Assembly (NCBI GenBank): GCA_910578065.1
Contig: CAJTPB010000002.1
Location: forward strand, 62,001-126,000
DNA length: 64,000 nucleotides
DNA from: an uncultured Christensenella sp.
GTDB lineage: Bacteria; Bacillota; Clostridia; Christensenellales; Borkfalkiaceae
Reading direction: 5' to 3'
Positions 16,731-26,036 of the stretch are shown here, piece after piece. The translations under genes and the position numbers were made by a program. Within the stretch, counting starts at the first letter, position 1; every line of letters begins with the position of its first letter. The notes beneath the pieces are model-generated. The model saw nothing but the letters and a program-made list of their open reading frames with translations, searched no databases and was not told the DNA's origin.

Positions 16731-18524
16731 ATGAGAAAAAAGCTAATCGGAGCGGCGGGTTTACTTGCGGCGGGGATATTATCGTTCAGCGGGTGCGGGG
16801 CGCAAGCGGTCGCACTGCCGCACGATAACCAAATTCACCCCGAATACAACAACGCATACGTAAAAGAGTTATTTTACCGTAACGATTTGGGCACTGCGGC
16901 GCCCGATCCCTGCGTGATCCAGATCACCGACCCCGAAAGCACGGAATACGGCTACTATTATTTGTACGGTACGACGGATCCCAACAGCGGATTCCGCGCG
17001 TATCGCAACAAAGATTTAACGGGGGAATGGGAAGACGTTACGCCCATTAAAAACTTTCTTGCGTTCGAAGCGCAGGCGGGGCACTACGCGTACGGCAAAG
17101 GCGCGTTTTGGGCGCCCGAAGTAATTTACGACGGCATGGAAGAAAAATACTACATGTTCTATTCGGGCATGGTGGAAAAATTCCCTTCCATCGGGCAAGA
17201 ACAGCATATGATCGCCGTTGCCGTTGCGGACGAGCCGTACGGCCCCTTTCAACCCGTAAACGCGACCCAAGCGGGCACGCTGTTCGACAACGACGAAATG
17301 TGCGAACTGATTGAAAAGGACGGGCTTTCTTCGGGCGTTACGCCGAGCGGCAAAAAGTTTTTCAACTGTATCGACGGCTCGCCCTACGTTGCGCCCGACG
17401 GCACGAAGTACCTTTATTTTTCGCACGAAGCGGTCGTTTACGGCGGCAAGTCGGAAATTTACGGCGTAGAAATGGAAACGTGGTCTAAGCCCGATCTTTC
17501 CACCCTTACCCGCCTTACCCGCTGCGAATACTATACGGTAGACGGCGAATGGCAAGATGCCGAGGGCAGCAACAAACCCTCGTACGAGTCGGGTAACGGC
17601 GTAAACGAAGGACCTTACATGTACCAAAAGCAGCAGGCGGACGGATCGTGGAAGTACTACCTTACTTTTTCGATCAACGGGTATATGGATAAATCTTATT
17701 CGGTGGTGCAGGCGGTAGGCGATACGCCGCTGGGTCCTTTCCGCAAGCTGACGGAAGAGGAAGGCGGACTTTTGGTAAGTACCGACTGGGAAAAATTCGA
17801 TCACCTTTCAGGAACGGGGCACCACAGCTTTGTGCCCGTAGATAACGAGCTGTATATCGTATATCACGAGCACGTCAACCGCGAAATGGGCGGGCTGGGC
17901 GAACGCGACGTCGCCGTCGATAAAGTGGTGTTCACCAAAAACGGCAAGGGCGACGAAGTGCTTTACTGCAACGGACCTACGTGGTCGTTACAGCCGCGTA
18001 TTTCCAAGTATTCGGGGGTGGAAAACGTTGCGCCCCAAGCGGAAGTAACCGTTTCGCAGGGAAAGAATGCAGAAGCGCTTTGCGACGGACTGCTTTCGAT
18101 GTACACGAACAACACGTTCGTAAAAGAATTCGAAACGGAAAAAACGGCGACGATCACATTGAATTTTGCCGATTACCGCGAACTTTCCGCCGTTATGGTT
18201 TACAACAGCAAGACGTTCGAAAAATCCTTCCTTTCCGTTAAACGGATCGAGTTGGACTGCCAAGACGCAGAGGGCGCGCAAGGGGTTGCGGTGATCGAAG
18301 ATTTGGCGTTCGATTGGGATTTTTACAAAATGGCTTCTGTAAACGCCATGCGCCCGGGTGGAAGCGCGGTTGCGGTGTTCCGTCCGCTGCTGTGCAAACA
18401 GATCCGCATAACGGTGGAAGTTCCCGAAGAGCGCCCCGAAGATCTTGCCATTATGGACGAAGACGGTTACATTTTGAAGCAGTCGGCGGTTGCGATTTCC
18501 GAAATCGTCGTATTGGGCAAGTAA
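16731..18524 (+). CDS. GH43 family lipoprotein with C-terminal beta-sandwich
   Basis: A 597-residue lipoprotein (lipobox FSGC). The GH43 propeller spans about residues 45-430, with likely catalytic residues base Asp59 (APDPCV), pKa modulator Asp215 (IDGSPY) and acid Glu293 (VNEGPY). The C-terminal about 150 residues (from NVAPQAEVTVSQG) look like an F5/8-type-C/CBM32-like sandwich (SMYTNNTFV, ITLNFADYRELSAVMVYN). AAGGAG precedes the ATG. Such enzymes are alpha-L-arabinofuranosidases, arabinanases or beta-xylosidases; the exact specificity cannot be read from sequence. It shares little with the first GH43 beyond the fold, so the two probably cut different linkages of one glycan. Confidence 0.87.
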   Translation: MRKKLIGAAGLLAAGILSFSGCGAQAVALPHDNQIHPEYNNAYVKELFYRNDLGTAAPDPCVIQITDPESTEYGYYYLYGTTDPNSGFRAYRNKDLTGEWEDVTPIKNFLAFEAQAGHYAYGKGAFWAPEVIYDGMEEKYYMFYSGMVEKFPSIGQEQHMIAVAVADEPYGPFQPVNATQAGTLFDNDEMCELIEKDGLSSGVTPSGKKFFNCIDGSPYVAPDGTKYLYFSHEAVVYGGKSEIYGVEMETWSKPDLSTLTRLTRCEYYTVDGEWQDAEGSNKPSYESGNGVNEGPYMYQKQQADGSWKYYLTFSINGYMDKSYSVVQAVGDTPLGPFRKLTEEEGGLLVSTDWEKFDHLSGTGHHSFVPVDNELYIVYHEHVNREMGGLGERDVAVDKVVFTKNGKGDEVLYCNGPTWSLQPRISKYSGVENVAPQAEVTVSQGKNAEALCDGLLSMYTNNTFVKEFETEKTATITLNFADYRELSAVMVYNSKTFEKSFLSVKRIELDCQDAEGAQGVAVIEDLAFDWDFYKMASVNAMRPGGSAVAVFRPLLCKQIRITVEVPEERPEDLAIMDEDGYILKQSAVAISEIVVLGK

Positions 18525-18544
18525 GCGAATAAGGAGGAAAAGAG

Positions 18545-21500
18545 ATGAAAAAGAAAAGAGCCGCGCTCGGCGGCATCGGCGTGTTGGCAGTTCTGTGCAT
18601 GGGCGGCGGCGCGTTGGCGGCTTGCGGAAAGGGGCTTTCCGAGTTTCCGCCCTACGATTACGATTATAACACGCCCGCCAAAGACTTCGGCGACGGCATT
18701 GCGATCGACGGCAAATTAGAAGAATCGGTTTGGAGCGGTCAGCGCAAATTTACCTCGCGCGATATAAAGGGGTACGGGGTGAACTTTAGCATGACTTCGT
18801 ACTTCGGCGAAAAGGGCGCTTACTTTGCGTTCGACGTAGACGCGCCCGCCGTAGCGTACAATCCCGACCGCGACATGTACAACAACGCGGGCGTAGAAGT
18901 GCGTATCGGCTCGCCCGAAAAACTTTCCATGACGTACGAGATCGGGTTGTATGCGGGCGGAAACAAGGTAATGCGCAAATACAATCCCGCGGGCGGAAAC
19001 AGCGGCTACACCGATTATATTTATCAAATCGACAGCGCGGTGCAAACGAAAGGGGAAATAAACACTTCCGCATGCAAGGGGTATACCGTCGAACTGTATT
19101 TGCCGTATAACCTGTTCAATGCGGATAACTCGTATACGAAGCCCGATCATCTTTTGGCTGCGCCCGCGATCATACATTCTTCCAACTCGTCGCTGAATAT
19201 CGGCAGAGATTTTTATTACGATATCGGCGGGGAAGAGTTGGGGCTTTCTTGGGCGCCCGCTTCTTCCGACTGGCTGCATTATGCAAGCGACGGGCTTGTT
19301 TGCAACGACGCAACTTTGATTTCTTCCGAAGGGGGCGCGCTGAACGGAAAAGATTATATTTTATACGGCGATACCTACGTATTGGGCATTTTGCCGAACG
19401 AGGGATATTATTGCGCTTCTCTCCGCGCCAACGGAAAAGACGTAACGGACGAAATCGTTTATACGGGCGGAAAGGCGCAGTACAAGGTAAAAACCACCGC
19501 GCAGGACATGAAGTTCGAAGCGCAGTTTGCGCCTCTTCCCCAAACAAAGCACACCCTTTCGGGCGTCGTTAGCGTGGAAGGGGGCGATGTTTCCAAGGCA
19601 AAGCTGTATGCGTGCTATTCGGGCGCGGTAACGGAAATTCCCGTCGGCGAGAACGGCGCGTTTTCCGCTTCGCTGCCCGAGGGCGAATACACGCTGCTGT
19701 GCGAAGGGGCGGGCTTCCTTACCGTATCCGAAAAGGTCGTGCTGAACGCCGATGCGCAGCGCAATGTTTCCCTTGTAAAATTGTTCCTCGGTGCAAGCGA
19801 GGTGATCGGTTCCGCTTCCGAAGATTCTTCGTGGGATTTCTCGCGCTTGGGCGAGGGAATCGCGGTATGCAAAGACAACGGTTGGCTGGTTTCCGCCAAC
19901 CATACTACGTTGTACGGCGAAAAGATGTTCGTTTCGGCGGATATCGTTATGAACGCTTTGGGCGGCGGCGATCCCCGCACGGGATTCCGCTTTGTCGATA
20001 AAACGGGGAAGGGATACTTTGTATCGCTGCACGCCTTTTACAACAAATCCGCGCCCGAATACAGGGTGCAGATTATCGCGCTCAATCAAAGCGGCGTGCC
20101 CGATAACGGCTGGCTTTCCGAAGTCGCGCTGATCGGCGATCACTTCCACGCCCCCGCAACGGGCGGCGGACTGCCGTTTGCGGTGCTGTACGACAACGGA
20201 AAGATCACCGCTTGGGTAAACGGCGAAAAAATCGTAAACGAATATCAAAGCGATATCGCTATCGGGGCGGATAAAAAGGTCGTTCCCGCGCTTACCGCGT
20301 GCGGCGGCGGAACGTACCGCAATCTCGAATTCGCAACCGAAGCGTTCGAAAACGGGTATCCCGTTCATATCGCTTCGGAAGGAAGAGGAACGGTTTCCTG
20401 CGATAAACAGACGTATCAAGCGGGCGATACGCTCACTTTTACCGTGATTCCCAAACAGGGTTACGCGGTGCAGGCGCTTACCGTAAACGGCGAAGATAAA
20501 CTAAGCGAATTAAACGGCGGCACGCTTACCGTTGCGGCGGGCAGCCGCACGGCGATCGCGGTGTTCGTAACGTTTGCCGAGATCACCGAACAAAACGGCG
20601 TGCTTTCGGGCGCGGTCACGTTAAACGGCGAAGCGTTTGCACAGGAAACAGTCATCACGCTTACCAACGTCGCTACGGGCGCTTCGGCGGAAGTAACGGC
20701 AACGGACGGTACGTACGCCTTCCCTTCGCTTCCCGCGGGGATCTACGACCTTACGGCGGAAGCGGACGGCGGATACGCGTATTCCGCGCGCGTTACGATT
20801 GCGGGTAGCACGCAGCATACGATCGCGCTGAAACGCGTTTCCATGGCGGAAAAATACGGCGCAAGCGGCGACGTCGATCATTTCGACATCGAAAAGATAG
20901 AAGAGGGCAAAGCTGTTTATACGGCAAACGCAAGCGCGGGCGAATCGCATCTCCGCTTTGAAAAACTGCACGTAAAAGGCTCGCAGGATTTTTATATCGA
21001 AAGCGTTATGCGCCTGCAAAGCGGCTTTATCTTAAACGCAGACGGCGGCAACCGTCAAGGGTACAGCATTTACACGGCATCGGGCGGCGAAGTTCACCTT
21101 ACCGTAGGCAGATGGGGCGCGGGCGACAGTTGGAGCCTTATGATGAACAACTGGGGCGACGTCGATAAAAAAGTTGCGTTAAGCGCGGCGCAGGCTGCCG
21201 CTTACGAAAGCGCAAACGGGCTTAAAATCGCGGCGGCGCGCATCGACGGAACGCTTTACCTCTTCGCCGAAGAAAACGGCGCAATGAAGCAGATCGTCTC
21301 TTCCGCATGGAGCGCGGGGGCTTCGGCAGACTTGTTCTTAGGTTTGGGCGTTTGGTACCAAAACCAAAGCGCGGAATTTAACGGGCTTAATTGGAAGATT
21401 GCAGACGGCGTCCCCGTAGACGTTGCGATCACGCAAGGGGATCACGGAACGCTTACGGTTTCACCTCATCCCGTAATGGGGGCAAGCGCGGTGATTACCG

Positions 21501-24163
21501 TTACGCCCGACGAAGGGTATACCATCGGCGCGCTTACGGTAAACGGCGTTACGCAAACGGAATTTGTAAAAGAGGACGGCAGCTACCGTATTACGCTCGA
21601 AAATTACTTGTCCAAACAGTTGAACGTTTCCGTTACCTTCGAAGTAGAGGCGGATCTTAACGTAACGTTGTTGTTAGACGGCGTGCCCGACGGCGTAACC
21701 GTTTCCCTTCACGGGGTGGAAACGTATCCCGCGGTTGCGGTAAGCGGCGGAAAGGCAGTGTTTGCAAACGTGAAAAAGGGAACCTATACCGTTAAGGCGG
21801 AAGGCTATCGCGATGTTTCCGTCACCCTTACGCAAAACGGCGAAACGGAAGTGGAACTGCGCAAGATCACCGCGGCGGAAAAATACGAAGCGGCGGGCGA
21901 TATCGATCGCTACGCGCTGGAAGAAGCGAACGGAAAGTTAAACGTTACCTACACGGGCACGGGCGGTTCGGGTGATAATTCGTACGGCGTTACGCTGGGC
22001 GCGTATGCGGTTGGCGCAAACGAAGACGTTTACGTTTCTACCATAATCCGCGAGCAGGCTTCGTTCGGCGGCAATTATATAAGCAATCTGCGCTACGGTT
22101 TGATCTTCCAAGGCGCGGGCAGAAGTTTGAACTTCGACCTCGGTTGCTGGGGTTCGTACAACGCTTCCCTTGTAGATTGGGGCGTCGTGAATCAAGACAC
22201 ACAGTTGGAACAATCGATGATCGATGCGTATAAGAGCGCGGCGGGATTAAAAATTGCGGCTGCGCGCATCAACGGAAAGTTCTATTTGTATATGGGCACG
22301 GGCAGCGACATGAAGTTGATGGCGCAGGGCGAACACGCCGCATTATCCCGTGCGGAAATGAGCGTCGGCGTAATGACGTGGTGGCAGGCGAGCGGCGCGG
22401 AATATCAAGACTTTGTTTGTAAAAAGGGCGCGCAAATTCCCGAACTGGAAATCACCGCTTCGGCGGTAGGGCACGGAACGGTAACGGCGACGCAGAACGT
22501 AAAACCGGGCGGCGACATTACCGTAACGGTAACGCCCGATCGCGGCGCGACGGAATACGTTTGCTCTTCTTTGACGGTAAACGGAACGGAAAAAATTTCC
22601 GATTGCACCAAAAATGCGGACGGAACGCTTACCTTAAATCTTCCTGCTTGGCTAAGTACCTTAAAGGTGCAAATCGTTGCGACCTTTATCGAGCGGAGCG
22701 AATTTTCGGTTTCGCTGAACGTACTGCTTCACCGTTTGGGTGTGGGAACGGATAACCTTTCGGCGCTTCCCGACGGTACGGAAGTTACGTTAAGCGGTCC
22801 TAAAACGTACACGGCGGCGATACAAGACGGCAGCGTTTCTTTTGCAAGCGTACAAAAAGGAACGTATACCGTATCGGCGGACGTCGAGGGGTATAACGGA
22901 TATCCGTTAAACGTAACGGGCGCGCTTACAAATACGCAAGTGAAACTCGAATATAATTTGATCGAAAGCGGATCCCGCACAGATCTTTCGGGGATGAACG
23001 ACGGAACCATCCGTTTGAATCTTGCGCAAACGAATGGCGCGCACGATCGGTTAAAGTTCACGCAGGGCGTTGCCGCAAACGAAAACTTTATGGTAACCGC
23101 AGTGTTTCAAAACGTGCTAACGGCTTCCCCCAGCGGATTGCGTTTGGGCTTCTTTGCAGGCACGGGCGGCTGCGGCGTAGAGTGGGGCGGCATGAGCGCG
23201 GCGAGCGAGTCGGTCGATTTCCACTTAATGTTCGAAACGTGGAACGGAAACGCAATGTCTATGACGTGGCAGGGAACGCAGCTTTCGGTAAGTTTAACCG
23301 AAAGCGAGTGCGCCGCGTTGCAGGGAAGCGCGGGCTTGCGGTTGGGCATTGCGCGGGTAGACGGCGCGTACTGGCTGCTTAAAGAGGAAAACGGCGGGTT
23401 AAGGGCAATGCAAAAACTCACCGTAGACGGCTCTGCGTTAATGACGGGCGCGGTAAGCGTAGGGTTCTATTCGAACGAGGGCAACCAAACGGAAAGCGCG
23501 GTAAAACTCGAAGGCTTGCAGTATGCAACGGGCGCTTCCGTCGATCTTACGCAAGAAATCGCGTTTGCAAATACGCAGTGCGGCGGGGTGTATTTGGTCA
23601 CGGACGATACGCTGGCATGGAAAACGCAATGGGGCAGCGTGGCGCAACACCAAGTAAACGGCGATTTCACCAAGTACCAATCGGAACGCAAAATTACGTG
23701 GAATACGGATGCAAAAGAAAACGTTTACTTCGTCGACGGAATTTCAAGGCTTACCCTCGATTATACGTTAAAGGCGGATATCCCTTCGGGCAAACGGATT
23801 ACCGCGTTTGTCATTTGGGACGGCAGCACGTCGCCCGCTCCGTTTGTAGTAACGCTCGCTCATGAATCCGACGGCACGTATTTGATTCAGCTGATCCGCC
23901 ATTGGAGCTGGGACGGCGCGCAATCGTATACGCTGACGGAAGCGCAAATCGCAAAATTAAAGGGCGAAGGGCTTGCCCTTAGAATCGTGCGCGATCAATT
24001 AAAAGTGGTGGTATTCGATAATTCGGGCGCGGAAGCGCAATGGCTGTGCGAACGCACGTACGAAGCCGAATCTGTAATGGCGGCAATGGGCGTGGGCGTA
24101 TCGGGCAGCGCGGCGGAATTTACGGGAATCACCGTAACGGAAGGCTGCCCTTGGGATACGTAA
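18545..24163 (+). CDS. Giant surface lipoprotein with CBM9-like and repeated lectin-like domains
   Basis: An 1,872-residue protein with signal peptide and lipobox LAAC (Cys27). Residues about 40-265 resemble a family 9 carbohydrate-binding module (AIDGKLEESVWSG, YFAFDVDAP, AGVEVRIG). Five concanavalin/LamG-like modules of about 190 residues follow, centred near residues 540, 890, 1232, 1596 and 1808. Each ends with a shared pattern such as GLKIAAARIDGTLYLFAEE. Between most of them lie a CnaB/carboxypeptidase-regulatory-like Ig domain (GTYAFPSLPAGIYDLTAEA) and a short InlB/BIG-like unit (TPDEGYTIGALTVNG). No catalytic motif seen. It probably holds polysaccharide at the surface for the adjacent GH43 and esterase proteins. 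Start fixed by AAGGAGG. Confidence 0.82.
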   Translation: MKKKRAALGGIGVLAVLCMGGGALAACGKGLSEFPPYDYDYNTPAKDFGDGIAIDGKLEESVWSGQRKFTSRDIKGYGVNFSMTSYFGEKGAYFAFDVDAPAVAYNPDRDMYNNAGVEVRIGSPEKLSMTYEIGLYAGGNKVMRKYNPAGGNSGYTDYIYQIDSAVQTKGEINTSACKGYTVELYLPYNLFNADNSYTKPDHLLAAPAIIHSSNSSLNIGRDFYYDIGGEELGLSWAPASSDWLHYASDGLVCNDATLISSEGGALNGKDYILYGDTYVLGILPNEGYYCASLRANGKDVTDEIVYTGGKAQYKVKTTAQDMKFEAQFAPLPQTKHTLSGVVSVEGGDVSKAKLYACYSGAVTEIPVGENGAFSASLPEGEYTLLCEGAGFLTVSEKVVLNADAQRNVSLVKLFLGASEVIGSASEDSSWDFSRLGEGIAVCKDNGWLVSANHTTLYGEKMFVSADIVMNALGGGDPRTGFRFVDKTGKGYFVSLHAFYNKSAPEYRVQIIALNQSGVPDNGWLSEVALIGDHFHAPATGGGLPFAVLYDNGKITAWVNGEKIVNEYQSDIAIGADKKVVPALTACGGGTYRNLEFATEAFENGYPVHIASEGRGTVSCDKQTYQAGDTLTFTVIPKQGYAVQALTVNGEDKLSELNGGTLTVAAGSRTAIAVFVTFAEITEQNGVLSGAVTLNGEAFAQETVITLTNVATGASAEVTATDGTYAFPSLPAGIYDLTAEADGGYAYSARVTIAGSTQHTIALKRVSMAEKYGASGDVDHFDIEKIEEGKAVYTANASAGESHLRFEKLHVKGSQDFYIESVMRLQSGFILNADGGNRQGYSIYTASGGEVHLTVGRWGAGDSWSLMMNNWGDVDKKVALSAAQAAAYESANGLKIAAARIDGTLYLFAEENGAMKQIVSSAWSAGASADLFLGLGVWYQNQSAEFNGLNWKIADGVPVDVAITQGDHGTLTVSPHPVMGASAVITVTPDEGYTIGALTVNGVTQTEFVKEDGSYRITLENYLSKQLNVSVTFEVEADLNVTLLLDGVPDGVTVSLHGVETYPAVAVSGGKAVFANVKKGTYTVKAEGYRDVSVTLTQNGETEVELRKITAAEKYEAAGDIDRYALEEANGKLNVTYTGTGGSGDNSYGVTLGAYAVGANEDVYVSTIIREQASFGGNYISNLRYGLIFQGAGRSLNFDLGCWGSYNASLVDWGVVNQDTQLEQSMIDAYKSAAGLKIAAARINGKFYLYMGTGSDMKLMAQGEHAALSRAEMSVGVMTWWQASGAEYQDFVCKKGAQIPELEITASAVGHGTVTATQNVKPGGDITVTVTPDRGATEYVCSSLTVNGTEKISDCTKNADGTLTLNLPAWLSTLKVQIVATFIERSEFSVSLNVLLHRLGVGTDNLSALPDGTEVTLSGPKTYTAAIQDGSVSFASVQKGTYTVSADVEGYNGYPLNVTGALTNTQVKLEYNLIESGSRTDLSGMNDGTIRLNLAQTNGAHDRLKFTQGVAANENFMVTAVFQNVLTASPSGLRLGFFAGTGGCGVEWGGMSAASESVDFHLMFETWNGNAMSMTWQGTQLSVSLTESECAALQGSAGLRLGIARVDGAYWLLKEENGGLRAMQKLTVDGSALMTGAVSVGFYSNEGNQTESAVKLEGLQYATGASVDLTQEIAFANTQCGGVYLVTDDTLAWKTQWGSVAQHQVNGDFTKYQSERKITWNTDAKENVYFVDGISRLTLDYTLKADIPSGKRITAFVIWDGSTSPAPFVVTLAHESDGTYLIQLIRHWSWDGAQSYTLTEAQIAKLKGEGLALRIVRDQLKVVVFDNSGAEAQWLCERTYEAESVMAAMGVGVSGSAAEFTGITVTEGCPWDT

Positions 24164-24194
24164 TAAGCGGAAGAATACCGCAAAGGATAAAAAG

Positions 24195-25841
24195 ATGAAA
24201 AAAATAATTTTAACGGTTGCGGCTTCGCTTGCAGTGGCGGGTTCGGCGCTTTGCGCGCCGGCGCCGCTTGCGGCGGGCGCGGAGGAGCAGATGAAGCAGG
24301 CGGACGTATGGATCGTCGCGGGGCAAAGCAACGCCGCAGGTTGGAGCAATTTAACGCGAAAGGGGATCGAAGGCAGCCATTACACTTCGTATCATTACGA
24401 GGAAGAGTTGAACGAAATAGACCCCCGCAACGGGTCGGGTTATAACAACGTGCTCTATTACGGCAGCGGATTAGATCAACGCGCCGATCGGGAGCTGCCC
24501 GAAATGAGTTTGACTTCCGTCGCCATGAAAACGCCTTTACAGGCGGGCACGTCGGGGCATATCGGTCCCGAATTGGGCATGGCGAACGCGCTTTCTTCCC
24601 GCTATACGCCCGATTCTCCCGCGGTGATCATCAAATATGCGGTGGGCGGCACCTACTTGGGCGATTTTAAAGGCGATGGACAGCAGACCAAAGATTACGG
24701 AAACTGGGCTTCCCCTTCCATGACGGCGCAAGCGCCCGCGGGAACGAACTTTCACAAAAATAACGGATTGCTGTACACCCGTTTATTGCAAACGGTAACA
24801 AACGGCTTTGCGGCGTTAAAAGCGCAACGTTACGCGCCCTCGGTAAAGGGATATATCTGGATGCAGGGGGAAGCGGACGCAGGCACCTCATCGCTCGCAA
24901 ACGCGTATCAAAAAAATCTCGAACTGTTTATCGGCGATCTGCGCAAAGACGTTGCCGAAATCGCAAAAGACGACAGCGCGAAAACCCGCCCGTTCGTAAT
25001 CGGCAAAATCAATTCCACGGGCTTATACGGCAATTTCGTTTCCGTGGTGCGGGCGGCGGAAGACGCGGTCTGCGAAAAACTTCCCAACGTGTTCACCGTC
25101 GATACGAATAAGTACGATATCGTAAAAGACGGCGTTGTGGTCGGTTCCGATCAATGGCACTTCAACGCGGCGGATATGTACGATTTGGGAAAGCGGTTTG
25201 CCGCTTGCGCGCTTGAAAACGTTGCAAAATACACCTATTCGGTTACGGCGGGCGCGGGCGGAAGCGTTGCAAAGCGCACCTACCTTTCCGACGGCGAGGC
25301 GGTAACGGTGGGCTATACGGCAGAACGTGGCAAAAAACTTTCCGCCGTAAAATTAAACGGAGAAGACGTAACGCAAAGCTGTTTGCAAAACGGCAAAATT
25401 TCGTTTACGCCCAATGCTCAAACGGCGGCGTTCAACACGGTGGAATTGCTGTTTGCAGACGCGGCGGCTTATCGCATTACGGTAAATTTGGGCGCGGGCG
25501 GCAAGATCAACCGTTCCATATCCGGCTCGCGCGTGTACGAAGGGGACGAGATTGTGATCGAAACGCTTCCCGCCGATGGGTACGAAACGGAAAGCGTGAT
25601 CTTTAACGGCGCGGCGGTTTCCCCGCGGGAAGACGGAAAGTATACGGTTGTTGTGGGAGCGGCGGATTGTACCCTTTCGGTAACGTTTAAAAAGACGGAG
25701 CAGGCAAACGATCCTATGCCCGAAGAAAGCGGATTAAGCGGCGGCGCGATTGCGGGAATCGTGATCGGTTCGGTTGCAGGCGCAGGCGCGATCGCTGCGG
25801 GCGGGGCGCTGTTGGCGATAAAAGCGAAAAAGCGCAAATAA
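24195..25841 (+). CDS. SASA-type (SGNH) carbohydrate esterase, membrane anchored
   Basis: A 548-residue exported protein with a signal peptide. The GQSN motif with catalytic Ser45 (VAGQSNAAGW) and the Asp319-x-x-His322 pair (GSDQWHFN) identify a DUF303/SASA esterase of the sialate O-acetylesterase / CE6 acetylxylan esterase type. It should remove acetyl groups from polysaccharide. Residues about 345-510 carry two small BIG/InlB-like units (TYLSDGEAVTVGYTAERGKK). The C-terminus is a glycine/alanine-rich membrane helix followed by KAKKRK, anchoring it outside the cell. It follows the giant lipoprotein by 31 bp and is likely the last gene of that operon. Confidence 0.85.
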   Translation: MKKIILTVAASLAVAGSALCAPAPLAAGAEEQMKQADVWIVAGQSNAAGWSNLTRKGIEGSHYTSYHYEEELNEIDPRNGSGYNNVLYYGSGLDQRADRELPEMSLTSVAMKTPLQAGTSGHIGPELGMANALSSRYTPDSPAVIIKYAVGGTYLGDFKGDGQQTKDYGNWASPSMTAQAPAGTNFHKNNGLLYTRLLQTVTNGFAALKAQRYAPSVKGYIWMQGEADAGTSSLANAYQKNLELFIGDLRKDVAEIAKDDSAKTRPFVIGKINSTGLYGNFVSVVRAAEDAVCEKLPNVFTVDTNKYDIVKDGVVVGSDQWHFNAADMYDLGKRFAACALENVAKYTYSVTAGAGGSVAKRTYLSDGEAVTVGYTAERGKKLSAVKLNGEDVTQSCLQNGKISFTPNAQTAAFNTVELLFADAAAYRITVNLGAGGKINRSISGSRVYEGDEIVIETLPADGYETESVIFNGAAVSPREDGKYTVVVGAADCTLSVTFKKTEQANDPMPEESGLSGGAIAGIVIGSVAGAGAIAAGGALLAIKAKKRK

Positions 25842-25858
25842 GCGTTTTCGGCAAAAAG

Positions 25859-25884
25859 GGCGGTTGGGGGCGTACCCGACCGCC
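25859..25884 (+). terminator. Weak terminator-like hairpin
   Basis: GGCGGTTGGG pairs with CCCGACCGCC (one G-U pair) across a 6-base loop, but only a short T run follows. Confidence 0.45.
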
Positions 25885-25932
25885 TGTTTCCGAAACATTA
25901 CAATTTTCACATAAAATGACATGTTTTCATTG

Positions 25933-25957
25933 GAAATGTGATAATAAAATACATTTC
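25933..25957. promoter_or_regulatory. Inverted repeat upstream of the GH2-GH3-GH2 promoter
   Basis: A perfect GAAATGT-N11-ACATTTC about 20 bp upstream of the -35. A further partial arm TTTTCACAT (25904-25912) mirrors ATGTGATAA (25936-25944). A good place for an activator or repressor of sugar-induced expression. Confidence 0.5.
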
Positions 25958-25977
25958 TTTTTGGGAATAAGATTCGG

Positions 25978-26006
25978 TTTACAAATACGTTAAAATATTG
26001 TAGTAT
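25978..26006 (+). promoter_or_regulatory. Promoter of the beta-galactosidase operon
   Basis: TTTACA at 25978-25983, 17-bp spacer, TAGTAT at 26001-26006; AAGGAG precedes the ATG. Confidence 0.7.
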
Positions 26007-26036
26007 ATCGAAAGTTATCGGTAAGGAGTTATTACT

